Source: JAEHDI01 sp035455185
Lineage (GTDB): Bacteria; Acidobacteriota; Terriglobia; Bryobacterales; Bryobacteraceae
Reading direction: 5' to 3'
Assembly (NCBI GenBank): GCA_035455185.1
Contig: DATIFQ010000311.1
Location: forward strand, 1-6,761
DNA: 6,761 nucleotides
In this document: piece by piece, positions 1 through 5,742 of the stretch
Numbering within the stretch: position 1 is the stretch's first letter
Layout: every line of letters begins with the position of its first letter
Program-made: the position numbers and the translations under genes
The notes under the pieces: model-generated
What the model was told of the DNA's origin: nothing
Database searches by the model: none
What the model saw: the letters and a program-made list of their open reading frames with translations, nothing else

Positions 1-2
1 AT

Positions 3-368
3 GAGAAGGGGACGGACCGAATCGTCATTGGCCCAGTTCCGGATCCTCAGATAATGGGCAAGCGAATGAAACGCCGCAGTGCGGGCACCGGAGTTCAGCT
101 AAACGATGCCAGCGGCAACGAACGCGGCGGACTCGCAGTCATAGACGACGGTTCGATGGTTGTGGGCATCGATGATGAGGCGGGCCGAGAACGTGCTCAC
201 TTGTACTTCATACCGAAGAAAGGTTCTGGCTTGCTATTACAGGGAGAAAGCGGAAAGCAGAAGATATCCCTCGCGGTTCCCCCGGAAGGGGAACAATCGG
301 CGAGCCCGCAACTCGAAATGACGGACCGGGCCGGAAATCGTGTGGCTGCCATTCCAACCCGGAAGTGA
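3..368 (+). CDS. Conserved hypothetical protein, 3' part (5' end outside window)
   Basis: The frame is open from the left edge to a TGA at 366-368, giving 121 residues. An ATG at 54 lies inside this frame, but the residues before it (reading DRIVIGPVPDP) look like coding sequence that continues into the same protein, so I treat the gene as truncated by the window and not as starting at 54. The protein is hydrophilic and glycine/aspartate rich, with short strand-like units such as GVQLNDASGNERGGL, SMVVGIDDE and KKGSGLLLQGESGKQKISL. This pattern of repeated 'asset/glycine/asparagine turn plus hydrophobic strand' is what I remember from acidobacterial conserved hypothetical proteins of unknown function. 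No catalytic motif, membrane segment or cysteine is seen in the visible part. Family assignment is from memory; coding status is fairly secure from the codon pattern and continuity. Confidence 0.7.
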   Translation, partial: EKGTDRIVIGPVPDPQIMGKRMKRRSAGTGVQLNDASGNERGGLAVIDDGSMVVGIDDEAGRERAHLYFIPKKGSGLLLQGESGKQKISLAVPPEGEQSASPQLEMTDRAGNRVAAIPTRK

Positions 369-487
369 TTCTAGTTGCAGTGGGCGATCAATTCGATGAA
401 TCGCCTCAGACCGACTTCGCTCAGGTCGGGCCGGTGGTATCGCGGCGGCGCACTGGGCCCTGACGAGGGCCGCTTCAACTTCCTCGC

Positions 488-516
488 CTAGCAGGCTGCG
501 GAAAAACTCCCGCAGC
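488..516. repeat. Perfect hairpin, candidate insertion-sequence end
   Basis: GCTGCGG at 495-501 and CCGCAGC at 510-516 form a perfect 7-bp stem around the 8-base loop AAAAACTC. Reading inwards on the plus strand from 488, the sequence CTAGCAGGCTGCGGAAAAAC resembles, from memory, terminal sequences of IS1182-type elements, and a transposase remnant of that family lies downstream on the same strand. It also sits 3 bases beyond the stop codon of the minus-strand CPCC gene, so it could serve as a transcription-end hairpin. There is no T-run after the stem on either strand, which argues against a classical intrinsic terminator. The hairpin itself is seen directly; its identity is inference. Confidence 0.45.
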
Positions 517-519
517 ACG

Positions 520-777
520 TCACTGTGTTCGTTCGTCGTCGCTCGGAGGCCGAACGTATGCGAGTGCCTCTCTTTCGCTCGCTCCAAATTCCTTGAAGTT
601 CTCTCGTGCCTGAGCCAAAGTGATGCCATTTGCCCCATCACCGGCGTGCTGCGGATCAGCATATTGGACGGGGTCATCTTCCCAAAAACAGACAGGGCAG
701 ATTTCGTAGCTGCCAGGCGGTTCCCTTGTGAGAGTGAGAAAGCCGCAGCACGGACACGGATATTTCACATTCTGCAT
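520..777 (-). CDS. CPCC-type small cysteine-rich protein
   Basis: An 85-residue protein read on the minus strand from an ATG at 775-777 to a TGA at 520-522. It matches the cysteine-rich CPCC family: YPCPCCG at residues 6-12, EPPGSYEICPVCFWEDD at 19-35, then a short acidic, asparagine-containing tail (NGITLAQARENF). Cysteines 8, 10, 11, 27 and 30 are arranged as two knuckles (CPCC and CPVC), suggesting a zinc-ribbon-like metal site; the family's function is unknown. The frame is open much further upstream (to 1068), but that part lies over the antisense of the transposase remnant and does not look like CPCC protein, so I chose the methionine just before the first conserved block. No clear Shine-Dalgarno precedes it. 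Length fits the family. It is isolated, pointing against its neighbours, and lies between the hairpin at 488-516 and the transposase remnant. Confidence 0.8.
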   Translation of the reverse strand: MQNVKYPCPCCGFLTLTREPPGSYEICPVCFWEDDPVQYADPQHAGDGANGITLAQARENFKEFGASEREALAYVRPPSDDERTQ

Positions 778-796
778 TTTGCCACGGTTGTGCCAT

Positions 797-835
797 CTCG
801 CGGTCGCGAGGCAGCATCGACGGCCACTGGCCACT
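797..835. promoter_or_regulatory. Two short palindromes upstream of the CPCC gene
   Basis: CTCGCG-GT-CGCGAG at 797-810 is a perfect 6-bp inverted repeat with a 2-base centre. GGCCA-C-TGGCC at 822-832 is a perfect 5-bp inverted repeat, and the 7-mer GGCCACT is tandemly duplicated at 822-835. They lie about 20 to 58 bases upstream of the CPCC start, where an operator could sit. No -10/-35 pair is convincing, so a regulatory role is only a possibility; short GC-rich palindromes also occur by chance in DNA of this composition. Confidence 0.25.
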
Positions 836-897
836 CCCTTCTCAAATACCTGCCAGTACAAGTTACCGTGCAAACGTTTCGATCGTCTATATCTGTA

Positions 898-1057
898 ATG
901 CGAGGCCTCGATCATCAGCAGACCAATGTGTTCAGCTATTTGTCGCCGGAAGAGCGGGTAGGTAAGGACCATCCTTTGCGGGCGATCCGCACCATGGCGG
1001 ATCGGGCTCTGGGGGTCTCCGTTGTTCGATACCATGTACGCCGCGACAGGCCGCCCG
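898..1057 (+). pseudogene. IS1182-type transposase, N-terminal remnant with frameshift
   Basis: From the ATG at 898 the translation begins MRGLDHQQTNVFSYLSPEE and continues through DHPLRAIRTMADRAL, which is the conserved N-terminus of IS1182-type (DDE) transposases. After the leucine at 1009-1011 the family resemblance leaves this frame and resumes one base later: from 1016 the next frame reads SPLFDTMYAATGRP, the expected continuation. The change falls at or beside a run of five G (1011-1015), so an extra base is the simplest cause. Resemblance stops at 1057, where the family would continue with SIPPEKLL and the catalytic core; the sequence there is propeller-coding instead. Only about 53 of the roughly 450 or more residues of such a transposase remain, so the element is dead. 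Family assignment is from recalled conserved sequence. Confidence 0.8.
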
Positions 1058-2118
1058 ATGGCGGGCACCTGTACTTCGGGAGCGACCGCACCGGCGACTG
1101 GAGCCTGTGGCGTGTGCCGGTGGCCAACGGCAAGGCCGGGGGACCGGCAGAATTGGTGAGGCAGAACACCGGCAGGCTCAGGCCGATCGGCTTCACCGCA
1201 GAGGGCACACTCTACTACAGCCTTGAAAACCGAGGCAGCGACATCTACTCCGCGGATCTGGGCCCGGATACGTCAAAGGCAGCCGGGGCACCGAAGCCCC
1301 TCATCGAGAGGTTCATGGGGAAGAACGCCAACCCTGTCTGGGCTCCTGACGGGAAGCGTCTCGCCTATTACTCAATGCGGGGGCACCCGCCCACGATGGG
1401 CGTCCTCTCCATCCGCAACGAAGAGACGGGTGAAGAGGTGGACCTTTACCCGAAGCTGGCTTGGTTCAAGGGTCTGAGCTGGTTCCCGGAAGGACGCTCT
1501 CTTCTGGCCTATGGAGTCGATCTGACGAATACGATGGCCTACTTCCGGATCGACGCGGAGACCGGTGAGGTCAACAAGCTCTTCGATGTCGATTTTCGAG
1601 GCCTCGTCCCTTGGGCCGTTCTGTCTCCCGATGGGAAACGGCTATACAACCTGGGCCCCCGGGGGCTTGTCGAGCACGATCTGGCAAACGGTGGCGAGCG
1701 GGCGGTTGCGCGGCCGCCTAAAGGCGCCGAGTTCGTTGAGCTCGCCATGTCGCCGGATGGCAAATTCCTCGCCACCAAGCTCAACAAGAGCCCTTACAGC
1801 CTCGCAATTCTTCCTGTAGACACCGGTGAAGTCCGAGAAGTGCTGACCATTCCGCCGCCGAACTGGTTCCTGAGCATAGCCTGGACACCGGACAGCAGGT
1901 ACCTTCTGTCCGCCAAACAGTTCGAGGTAGAGAATGAGAGAGCTGAACTCTGGCGGGTGGCGGTCGCGACCGGCGAGGCGCAAAGCCTGGGACTCTCGTT
2001 CCAGAGCATCCGTGACCTCTCGATCCACCCCAACGGGCGTCGCATCGCCTTCACGTACGCGCACCGGACAAGCGAAATCTGGGCGATGGAGAACCTCGGC
2101 ACCGGCTCTGCGAGGTAG
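898..2118 (+). CDS. Chimeric ORF: transposase start fused to TolB/PD40 beta-propeller tail
   Basis: One frame is open from 646 to the TAG at 2116-2118. Residues encoded from about 1054 onwards (PDGGHLYFGSDR...) are a TolB-like/PD40 beta-propeller. Repeat signatures are WAPDGKRLAYYS, WFPEGRSLLAYG, LSPDGKRLYNLG, MSPDGKFLATKL, WTPDSRYLLSAK and HPNGRRIAFTYA, spaced about 45 residues apart, that is roughly six to seven blades, ending with SEIWAMENL. That ending resembles, from memory, the C-termini of acidobacterial Ser/Thr kinases or winged-helix regulators carrying such propellers, so the lost 5' part may have encoded a kinase, a DNA-binding domain or a secretion signal. The part before 1054 is the IS1182 remnant, so the original start is gone. 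Starts at 646 or 898 are equally formal; 898 is the transposase start. Whether the chimera is expressed is unknown; it is most simply a 5'-truncated pseudogene that has stayed open. The propeller is clear; the parent protein is inference. Confidence 0.7.
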   Translation: MRGLDHQQTNVFSYLSPEERVGKDHPLRAIRTMADRALGVSVVRYHVRRDRPPDGGHLYFGSDRTGDWSLWRVPVANGKAGGPAELVRQNTGRLRPIGFTAEGTLYYSLENRGSDIYSADLGPDTSKAAGAPKPLIERFMGKNANPVWAPDGKRLAYYSMRGHPPTMGVLSIRNEETGEEVDLYPKLAWFKGLSWFPEGRSLLAYGVDLTNTMAYFRIDAETGEVNKLFDVDFRGLVPWAVLSPDGKRLYNLGPRGLVEHDLANGGERAVARPPKGAEFVELAMSPDGKFLATKLNKSPYSLAILPVDTGEVREVLTIPPPNWFLSIAWTPDSRYLLSAKQFEVENERAELWRVAVATGEAQSLGLSFQSIRDLSIHPNGRRIAFTYAHRTSEIWAMENLGTGSAR

Positions 2119-2220
2119 AATCCAGGCTCGAAGAACAACTCTCCGTTTCGTGCCCCGGAAGTGGCCACAGGCCCGGTTTTGACTTCCCAAAGATACACAA
2201 AAGTTACTCCAGATTGAGTT

Positions 2221-2225
2221 AGGAG
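2221..2225 (+). promoter_or_regulatory. Ribosome binding site of the secreted protein gene
   Basis: AGGAG lies 3 bases before the ATG at 2229 and 6 bases before the adjoining in-frame ATG at 2232. The latter spacing is closer to optimal, so translation may begin at the second methionine. It is the only strong Shine-Dalgarno found at a gene start in this window. Confidence 0.65.
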
Positions 2226-2228
2226 ATA

Positions 2229-3092
2229 ATGATGTTGGCTGGCATGAACCAACGTCCGATCGCTGCATTCGTTTTGCTTGTCTGCACCGGCGGCATCGCC
2301 GTTGCCCAGAGTGGGCCACACGTGCGTTTCCAAGCGCACGCCGCGACGGGTGTCGAGGAGCCGGACCGGCGCATGACGTACGGGCTGAACATTACGCCTC
2401 CGTGGGAGGACGGAGGATTTCTGTTCGTCAACCTTCCCGAGCACTTGGAATACATGCCCGGCACAAAGGGCATCGCCCGGCACCACGATCCGCGGCCGAA
2501 CGTCTGGCGCGTTTCGGAAGATGGAGACCGAGCCAGTTATGACGTCGAGAGCCAGACCGAACCTGGAGTTTTCTTGCGGTGTGAGGCTCGCGCAGAGGCT
2601 CAGCGCGCCCGGTTCGAGTTGACGATCACGAACCGCTCCCGAAAGACCCTAAAGAGTATCCGGCCACTCCTGTGCTACCAATACCATCATTTGAAGGGCT
2701 TTCCGGCGGCACGGACCGATAATTTCGCACACACCTTCGTTGTGAGCGGCGGCAAACCAGTGCCCGTATCAGCACTACCGGTGAAACGCCCGGAGGCTTA
2801 CGCACGGATGGCACAGGTCGCTGGGTGCCCGGACGAACACAACTGGTGGGCTGAGCGGATGGGCGGGTTCATCGAACCACGTCTGGACACGGCCATCACG
2901 GTGCTTACCGCTTCCGACGACGACCGAAAGATTGCGGTTCGGTGGCGACCCGGAAAAAACCTCCTGACAAACAGTGCGATTCCGTGTATTCACGCCGACC
3001 CATGCATCGGCGATCTGAAACCAGGTGAGTCCCGGACGGTGTCGGGAGACGTGATTTTTATGCGGGCACCGCTCGAAGATCTCATCCGTTAG
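2229..3092 (+). CDS. Secreted conserved hypothetical protein
   Basis: A 287-residue protein with an N-terminal signal peptide: a short basic start (NQR), a hydrophobic stretch IAAFVLLVCTGGIAVA at residues 11-26, and an AVA cleavage motif before Q27, so it is probably exported. The mature part is beta-rich with few helices, and has a tryptophan/histidine/cysteine-rich second half, notably CYQYHHLKGF (149-158), HNWWAERMGGF (204-214) and IPCIHADPCIGDLKPGE (251-267) followed by a strand-forming tail. I recall similar endings (HADP..GD..PGE..T..G) in secreted proteins of planctomycetes and acidobacteria, with no known activity. C253, H256 and C259 are close enough to suggest a metal site or a disulphide, but this is speculation. 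A carbohydrate-related role is possible because a glycosyltransferase follows after 24 bases. Starts at 2229, 2232 or 2244 are all compatible with the signal peptide; the Shine-Dalgarno supports the first two. Confidence 0.8.
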   Translation: MMLAGMNQRPIAAFVLLVCTGGIAVAQSGPHVRFQAHAATGVEEPDRRMTYGLNITPPWEDGGFLFVNLPEHLEYMPGTKGIARHHDPRPNVWRVSEDGDRASYDVESQTEPGVFLRCEARAEAQRARFELTITNRSRKTLKSIRPLLCYQYHHLKGFPAARTDNFAHTFVVSGGKPVPVSALPVKRPEAYARMAQVAGCPDEHNWWAERMGGFIEPRLDTAITVLTASDDDRKIAVRWRPGKNLLTNSAIPCIHADPCIGDLKPGESRTVSGDVIFMRAPLEDLIR

Positions 3093-3116
3093 CCCCGAGT
3101 TACTATCCGTTTTCAG

Positions 3117-4358
3117 ATGAAGATTCTTGTGTTTGGCTTAGGCAGCGCGGGAGACGTGCACCCTAACGCCGGCTTGGGGCTGGCTCTGCAGGAGCGCGGC
3201 CACCGCGTGGTATTGGCTGCGGCGAGTGTCTTTGAGCCACTGGCTCGGCGTCTAGGGCTGGATTTCGCCGGTGCGGGCACGGAAGGGGAGTACAACGACG
3301 CAATCCAGGATCCGGACCTGTGGCACCCCTGGCGTTCCTTCAACGTGGTGGCGAATCGCCTGATGCTTCCGTGGATGCGTAAAACATACGAGATGATCGC
3401 CAATGCGTGGGAGTCTGGCAGAATCGTGGTGGCAGCTCCGGCGACCGCGCTGGGCGCGCGCATTGCGCAGGAGAAGCTGGGCGTGCCACTGGCGACGGTG
3501 CATTTGCAGCCGTCGATGCTGCGCAGCCTTGTGCAGCCGAGCTGCTACGGGTTTCCCGACATTATCGGCGCCCTGCCGCACTGGTTGCGAGAGCCCTACA
3601 TGCGGCTCGTCGACCGCCAGATAATCGACCGGCCACTGGCACGAAGTGTCAATGCTTTTCGCGCCGAGCTTGGGTTGCCGCCCGTGCGGCGCCTGTTCAA
3701 CGAGTGGATCCATTCCCCCGAGCTGGTGATCGGAATGTTCCCGCCGTGGTTTGCTCCACCGCCGCCTGACTGGCCGCCGAACGTACACCTGACCGGCTTT
3801 CCGCTGTATGACGAGAGGGAGGCGCGGCAGATACAGCCGGAGTTGGAGGATTTCCTCCGGATGGGCGAGCCCCCCATCGTGTTCACGGCAGGCTCCGCGA
3901 TGGCGCAGGGCAAGGAGTTCTTCAGCGTCTCGGCGGAAGTGTGCCGGATCCGGGGCTGGAGAGGTATCCTGTTGACACAGTATCCGGAGCAACTCGGCAC
4001 TCTTCCGGACAGCGTACGGCATTTCAATTACGTGCCGTTCAGCACCGTGTTGCCCAGGGCGGCGGCCTTTGTCCATCACGGCGGCATTGGGACGACGGCC
4101 CAGGCCCTGGCAGCCGGAGTTCCGCAACTGGTGGTGCCATTCGCGCACGACCAGCCGGATAATGCAGTGCGGGTGCGAAGGCTGGGTACGGGCGACTACG
4201 TCAGACCGAAGGACTACCAGGCGAATCGGGTTGTTCGCAAGCTGGAAGCCCTGATGGGATCCACAGACATCCGTGAGAACTGCCGGCTGAGGGCGGAGGC
4301 GCTGGCCAACAGCACTGCGCTGAACAGCGCGTGCGAATTGATTGAGCGGCTGGACTAG
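3117..4358 (+). CDS. GT1-family glycosyltransferase, RhlB-like
   Basis: A 413-residue GT-B fold enzyme predicted to move a sugar from a nucleotide donor to a small or lipid acceptor in the cytoplasm. The N-terminal domain starts MKILVFGLGSAGDVHPNAGL with the glycine-rich loop and a GHRV strand (28-31). The C-terminal domain carries the donor-binding signature FVHHGGIGTTAQALAAGVP (318-336) followed by PFAHDQPDNA (341-350), where D345 and Q346 are the expected sugar contacts. Several stretches resemble Pseudomonas RhlB (rhamnolipid rhamnosyltransferase) as I recall it: DPDLWHPWRSF (65-75), ALGARIAQEKLGVP (111-124), EWIHSPELVIGMFPPWFAPP (196-215) and HLTGFPLYD (224-232). Length equals that family. 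No RhlA-like acyltransferase is adjacent, so the acceptor is unknown; sterol, hopanoid, lipid or macrolide-type acceptors are alternatives. There is no Shine-Dalgarno at the ATG; TACTAT at 3101-3106 is a weak -10-like word. It may be co-transcribed with the secreted protein upstream. Confidence 0.9.
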   Translation: MKILVFGLGSAGDVHPNAGLGLALQERGHRVVLAAASVFEPLARRLGLDFAGAGTEGEYNDAIQDPDLWHPWRSFNVVANRLMLPWMRKTYEMIANAWESGRIVVAAPATALGARIAQEKLGVPLATVHLQPSMLRSLVQPSCYGFPDIIGALPHWLREPYMRLVDRQIIDRPLARSVNAFRAELGLPPVRRLFNEWIHSPELVIGMFPPWFAPPPPDWPPNVHLTGFPLYDEREARQIQPELEDFLRMGEPPIVFTAGSAMAQGKEFFSVSAEVCRIRGWRGILLTQYPEQLGTLPDSVRHFNYVPFSTVLPRAAAFVHHGGIGTTAQALAAGVPQLVVPFAHDQPDNAVRVRRLGTGDYVRPKDYQANRVVRKLEALMGSTDIRENCRLRAEALANSTALNSACELIERLD

Positions 4359-4382
4359 ACGTTAACACGAGTGTAGAAAGAG

Positions 4383-4420
4383 ACGCTCCGTGAAGGCTCC
4401 GCTCCCTGACGGTCGCGGTT
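4383..4420. repeat. Intergenic repeat-like word (possible dispersed element)
   Basis: The spacer between the glycosyltransferase and alaC contains CCGCTCCCTGACGGTCGCGG at 4399-4418, whose ends (CCGC/GCGG) pair, preceded by two copies of GCTCCG (4385-4390 and 4396-4401). From memory, this word (GCTCCCT-ACGGTCGCGG) recurs in intergenic DNA of acidobacterial and some other genomes, where it produces spurious peptides containing PLPDGRGS. Only one copy is in this window, so repeat status rests on recollection. Confidence 0.4.
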
Positions 4421-4483
4421 CAAAAGCGCTGCCGGACTTCCGCTGCGTCGAGCGGCGAAATGGTGGTCAGTCCCATTTCTTCT

Positions 4484-4489
4484 TAGAAT
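4484..4489 (+). promoter_or_regulatory. Candidate -10 box of a leaderless alaC transcript
   Basis: TAGAAT matches the sigma-70 -10 consensus at five of six positions and ends 7 bases before the GTG start at 4497, placing the expected transcription start at or next to the start codon. No TTGACA-like -35 is seen at 16 to 18 bases upstream (TGGTGG and neighbours). The purine run GAGGA at 4491-4495 is only 1 base from the GTG, too close to act as a normal Shine-Dalgarno. Compare the site at 5730. Confidence 0.45.
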
Positions 4490-4496
4490 AGAGGAA

Positions 4497-5681
4497 GTGT
4501 CCGCAGGCAAGGAAGAATTCTACCGGATCCAGAAGTTGCCGCCGTACGTGTTCGCGGTGGTGAACGAGATGAAGGCGCGGCTGCGCGCCAAGCAGTATGA
4601 CGTGATCGACCTCGGGATGGGAAATCCCGACGGGGTGACACCTAAAGCCGTTGTTTCCAAGATGATCGAGGCTGCGCGGAACCCTCGGAACCACCGGTAT
4701 TCGATATCGCGGGGGATTCCGAACCTGCGGCTCGAGATCGTGAAGAGATATAAGAGCCGGTACGGCGTGGAACTGGACCCGGAGTCGGAGGCAATCGTGA
4801 CGATCGGGGCGAAGGACGCGCTGGCGCACCTGCTGTTCGCCGTGATCGGGTCTGGGGACGTGGTGGCGTCGCCGAATCCCTGCTATCCCATTCATCAATA
4901 TGGAGTTGTGATGGCAGAGGGGCACGCGTGCACGGTGCCGATGCCGGACCCGGGGACGTTTCTGGGGCACTTGAAGGACCTTTATAAAGAGGCGCGGAAG
5001 CCGCGGATGATCCTGATTTCGTTCCCGCACAATCCGACGACGCAGTGCGTGGACCTGGAGTTTTTCCGGGAGGTGGTGGCGCTGGCGGCGGCGCACGGGA
5101 CAATGGTGGTCCACGATTTCGCGTACGCGGACATCTGCTTCGATGGGTACGAGGCGCCGTCGATTTTGCAGGTGGAGGGGGCGAAAGAGGTCGCAGTAGA
5201 AATCTACTCGATGTCGAAGAGCTTCAACATGGCCGGCTGGCGGGTGGGGTTCTGCCTGGGGAACCGGAAGATGATCGCGGCGCTGGCGCGGATCAAGAGC
5301 TACCTCGACTACGGGATTTTCCAGCCGATTCAGATTGCGTCGATTATCGCGCTGCGGGAGTGCGAGGCGGATACGCGGAAGATTTGCGCGGTGTATCAGC
5401 GGCGGCGGGACGTGCTGATCGAGGGGCTGAACCGGGCGGGGTGGCCGGTGGCGCCGCCGAAGGGGTCGATGTTCGTGTGGGCGGAGGTGCCGGAGCGGTT
5501 CCGGGCGATGGGCTCGCTCGAGTTTTCGAAGCTGCTGCTGGAGAAGGCACTGGTGGCAGTGTCTCCGGGTGTAGGATTCGGGCCGCTGGGCGAGGGGTAT
5601 GTGCGGTTCGCACTGGTGGAAAACGATCACCGGATCCGGCAGGCGGTGCGGTCGGTGAAGAGTTTCCTGGGCCGCGAATAA
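4497..5681 (+). CDS. alaC: AlaC-type alanine (glutamate-pyruvate) aminotransferase
   Basis: A 394-residue fold-type I PLP aminotransferase, predicted to interconvert pyruvate plus glutamate with alanine plus 2-oxoglutarate in the cytoplasm. Features in order: EEFYRIQKLPPYVFAVV near the start, DLGMGNPDG (38-46), HRYSISRGIPNLR (66-78), the cofactor-site IGAKDALA (103-110), SPNPCYPIH (125-133), PHNPTTQ (177-183, N179 contacting PLP), HDFAYADICFDG (206-217, D207 and Y210), and SMSKSFNMAGWRVGF (238-252) in which K241 is the Schiff-base lysine. R370 in YVRFAL is the expected substrate carboxylate ligand. The SMSKSFNMAGWR form and the ending SPGVGFGPLGEGYVRFALVEN point to AlaC (YfdZ) within class I/II. 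E. coli AlaC is about 410 residues, so this looks complete. The GTG at 4497 is chosen because conserved sequence begins within five residues of it and no ATG lies nearby in frame. Coding is strongly G-ending at wobble positions. Confidence 0.92.
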   Translation: MSAGKEEFYRIQKLPPYVFAVVNEMKARLRAKQYDVIDLGMGNPDGVTPKAVVSKMIEAARNPRNHRYSISRGIPNLRLEIVKRYKSRYGVELDPESEAIVTIGAKDALAHLLFAVIGSGDVVASPNPCYPIHQYGVVMAEGHACTVPMPDPGTFLGHLKDLYKEARKPRMILISFPHNPTTQCVDLEFFREVVALAAAHGTMVVHDFAYADICFDGYEAPSILQVEGAKEVAVEIYSMSKSFNMAGWRVGFCLGNRKMIAALARIKSYLDYGIFQPIQIASIIALRECEADTRKICAVYQRRRDVLIEGLNRAGWPVAPPKGSMFVWAEVPERFRAMGSLEFSKLLLEKALVAVSPGVGFGPLGEGYVRFALVENDHRIRQAVRSVKSFLGRE

Positions 5682-5684
5682 GGG

Positions 5685-5720
5685 TTTCTCGGGAAGCGCG
5701 CAAAGGGCGCCAAAGGTTTC
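5685..5720. repeat. Repeat-like spacer sequence between alaC and the radical SAM gene
   Basis: The spacer contains TTTCTCGGGAAGCGCGCAAA continuing into GGGCGCCAAAGG, with two near copies of GCGC-CAAAGG-type units (5697-5705 and 5707-5715). This resembles degenerate forms of the TCGCAAAGGCGCAAAGG-type intergenic repeat that I recall from many bacterial genomes. One degenerate copy only, so this is a weak call; GGCGCC could also just be part of the promoter region. Confidence 0.3.
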
Positions 5721-5729
5721 CTCGCACGA

Positions 5730-5735
5730 TACAAT
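5730..5735 (+). promoter_or_regulatory. Candidate -10 box of a leaderless radical SAM transcript
   Basis: TACAAT matches the sigma-70 -10 consensus at five of six positions and ends exactly 7 bases before the ATG at 5743. No recognisable -35 lies upstream (GCGCCA at the 17-base spacing), and no Shine-Dalgarno precedes the ATG. The arrangement is the same as at alaC, suggesting that the gene has its own leaderless start even though alaC ends only 61 bases earlier. Confidence 0.45.
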
Positions 5736-5742
5736 GCGGGTA

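Noticed and set aside
488..520. Intrinsic terminator for the CPCC gene
   Set aside because: The stem is perfect but no T-run follows it on the minus strand; the Ts are in the loop. Kept as a hairpin of uncertain role.
646..897. Extension of the chimeric ORF upstream to the ATG at 646
   Set aside because: Most of this stretch is antisense to the CPCC gene (520-777), and its translation has no resemblance to transposase or propeller; the transposase family starts at the ATG at 898.
778..1068. N-terminal extension of the CPCC protein to 182 residues
   Set aside because: The extension overlaps the antisense of the transposase remnant and is not CPCC-like; the known family starts just before YPCPCCG.
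2179..2209. TTGACT as a -35 box for the secreted protein gene
   Set aside because: No acceptable -10 lies at 16-18 bases (AGTTAC, GTTACT); the match is to half a promoter only.
3252..4148. 298-codon open frame on the minus strand opposite the glycosyltransferase
   Set aside because: Low-complexity Arg/His/Gln-rich translation; the plus-strand gene carries the complete GT-B signature.
4359..4496. Small gene in the spacer before alaC (peptide containing PLPDGRGS)
   Set aside because: No start with a ribosome binding site, and the peptide is the typical by-product of the repeat-like word.
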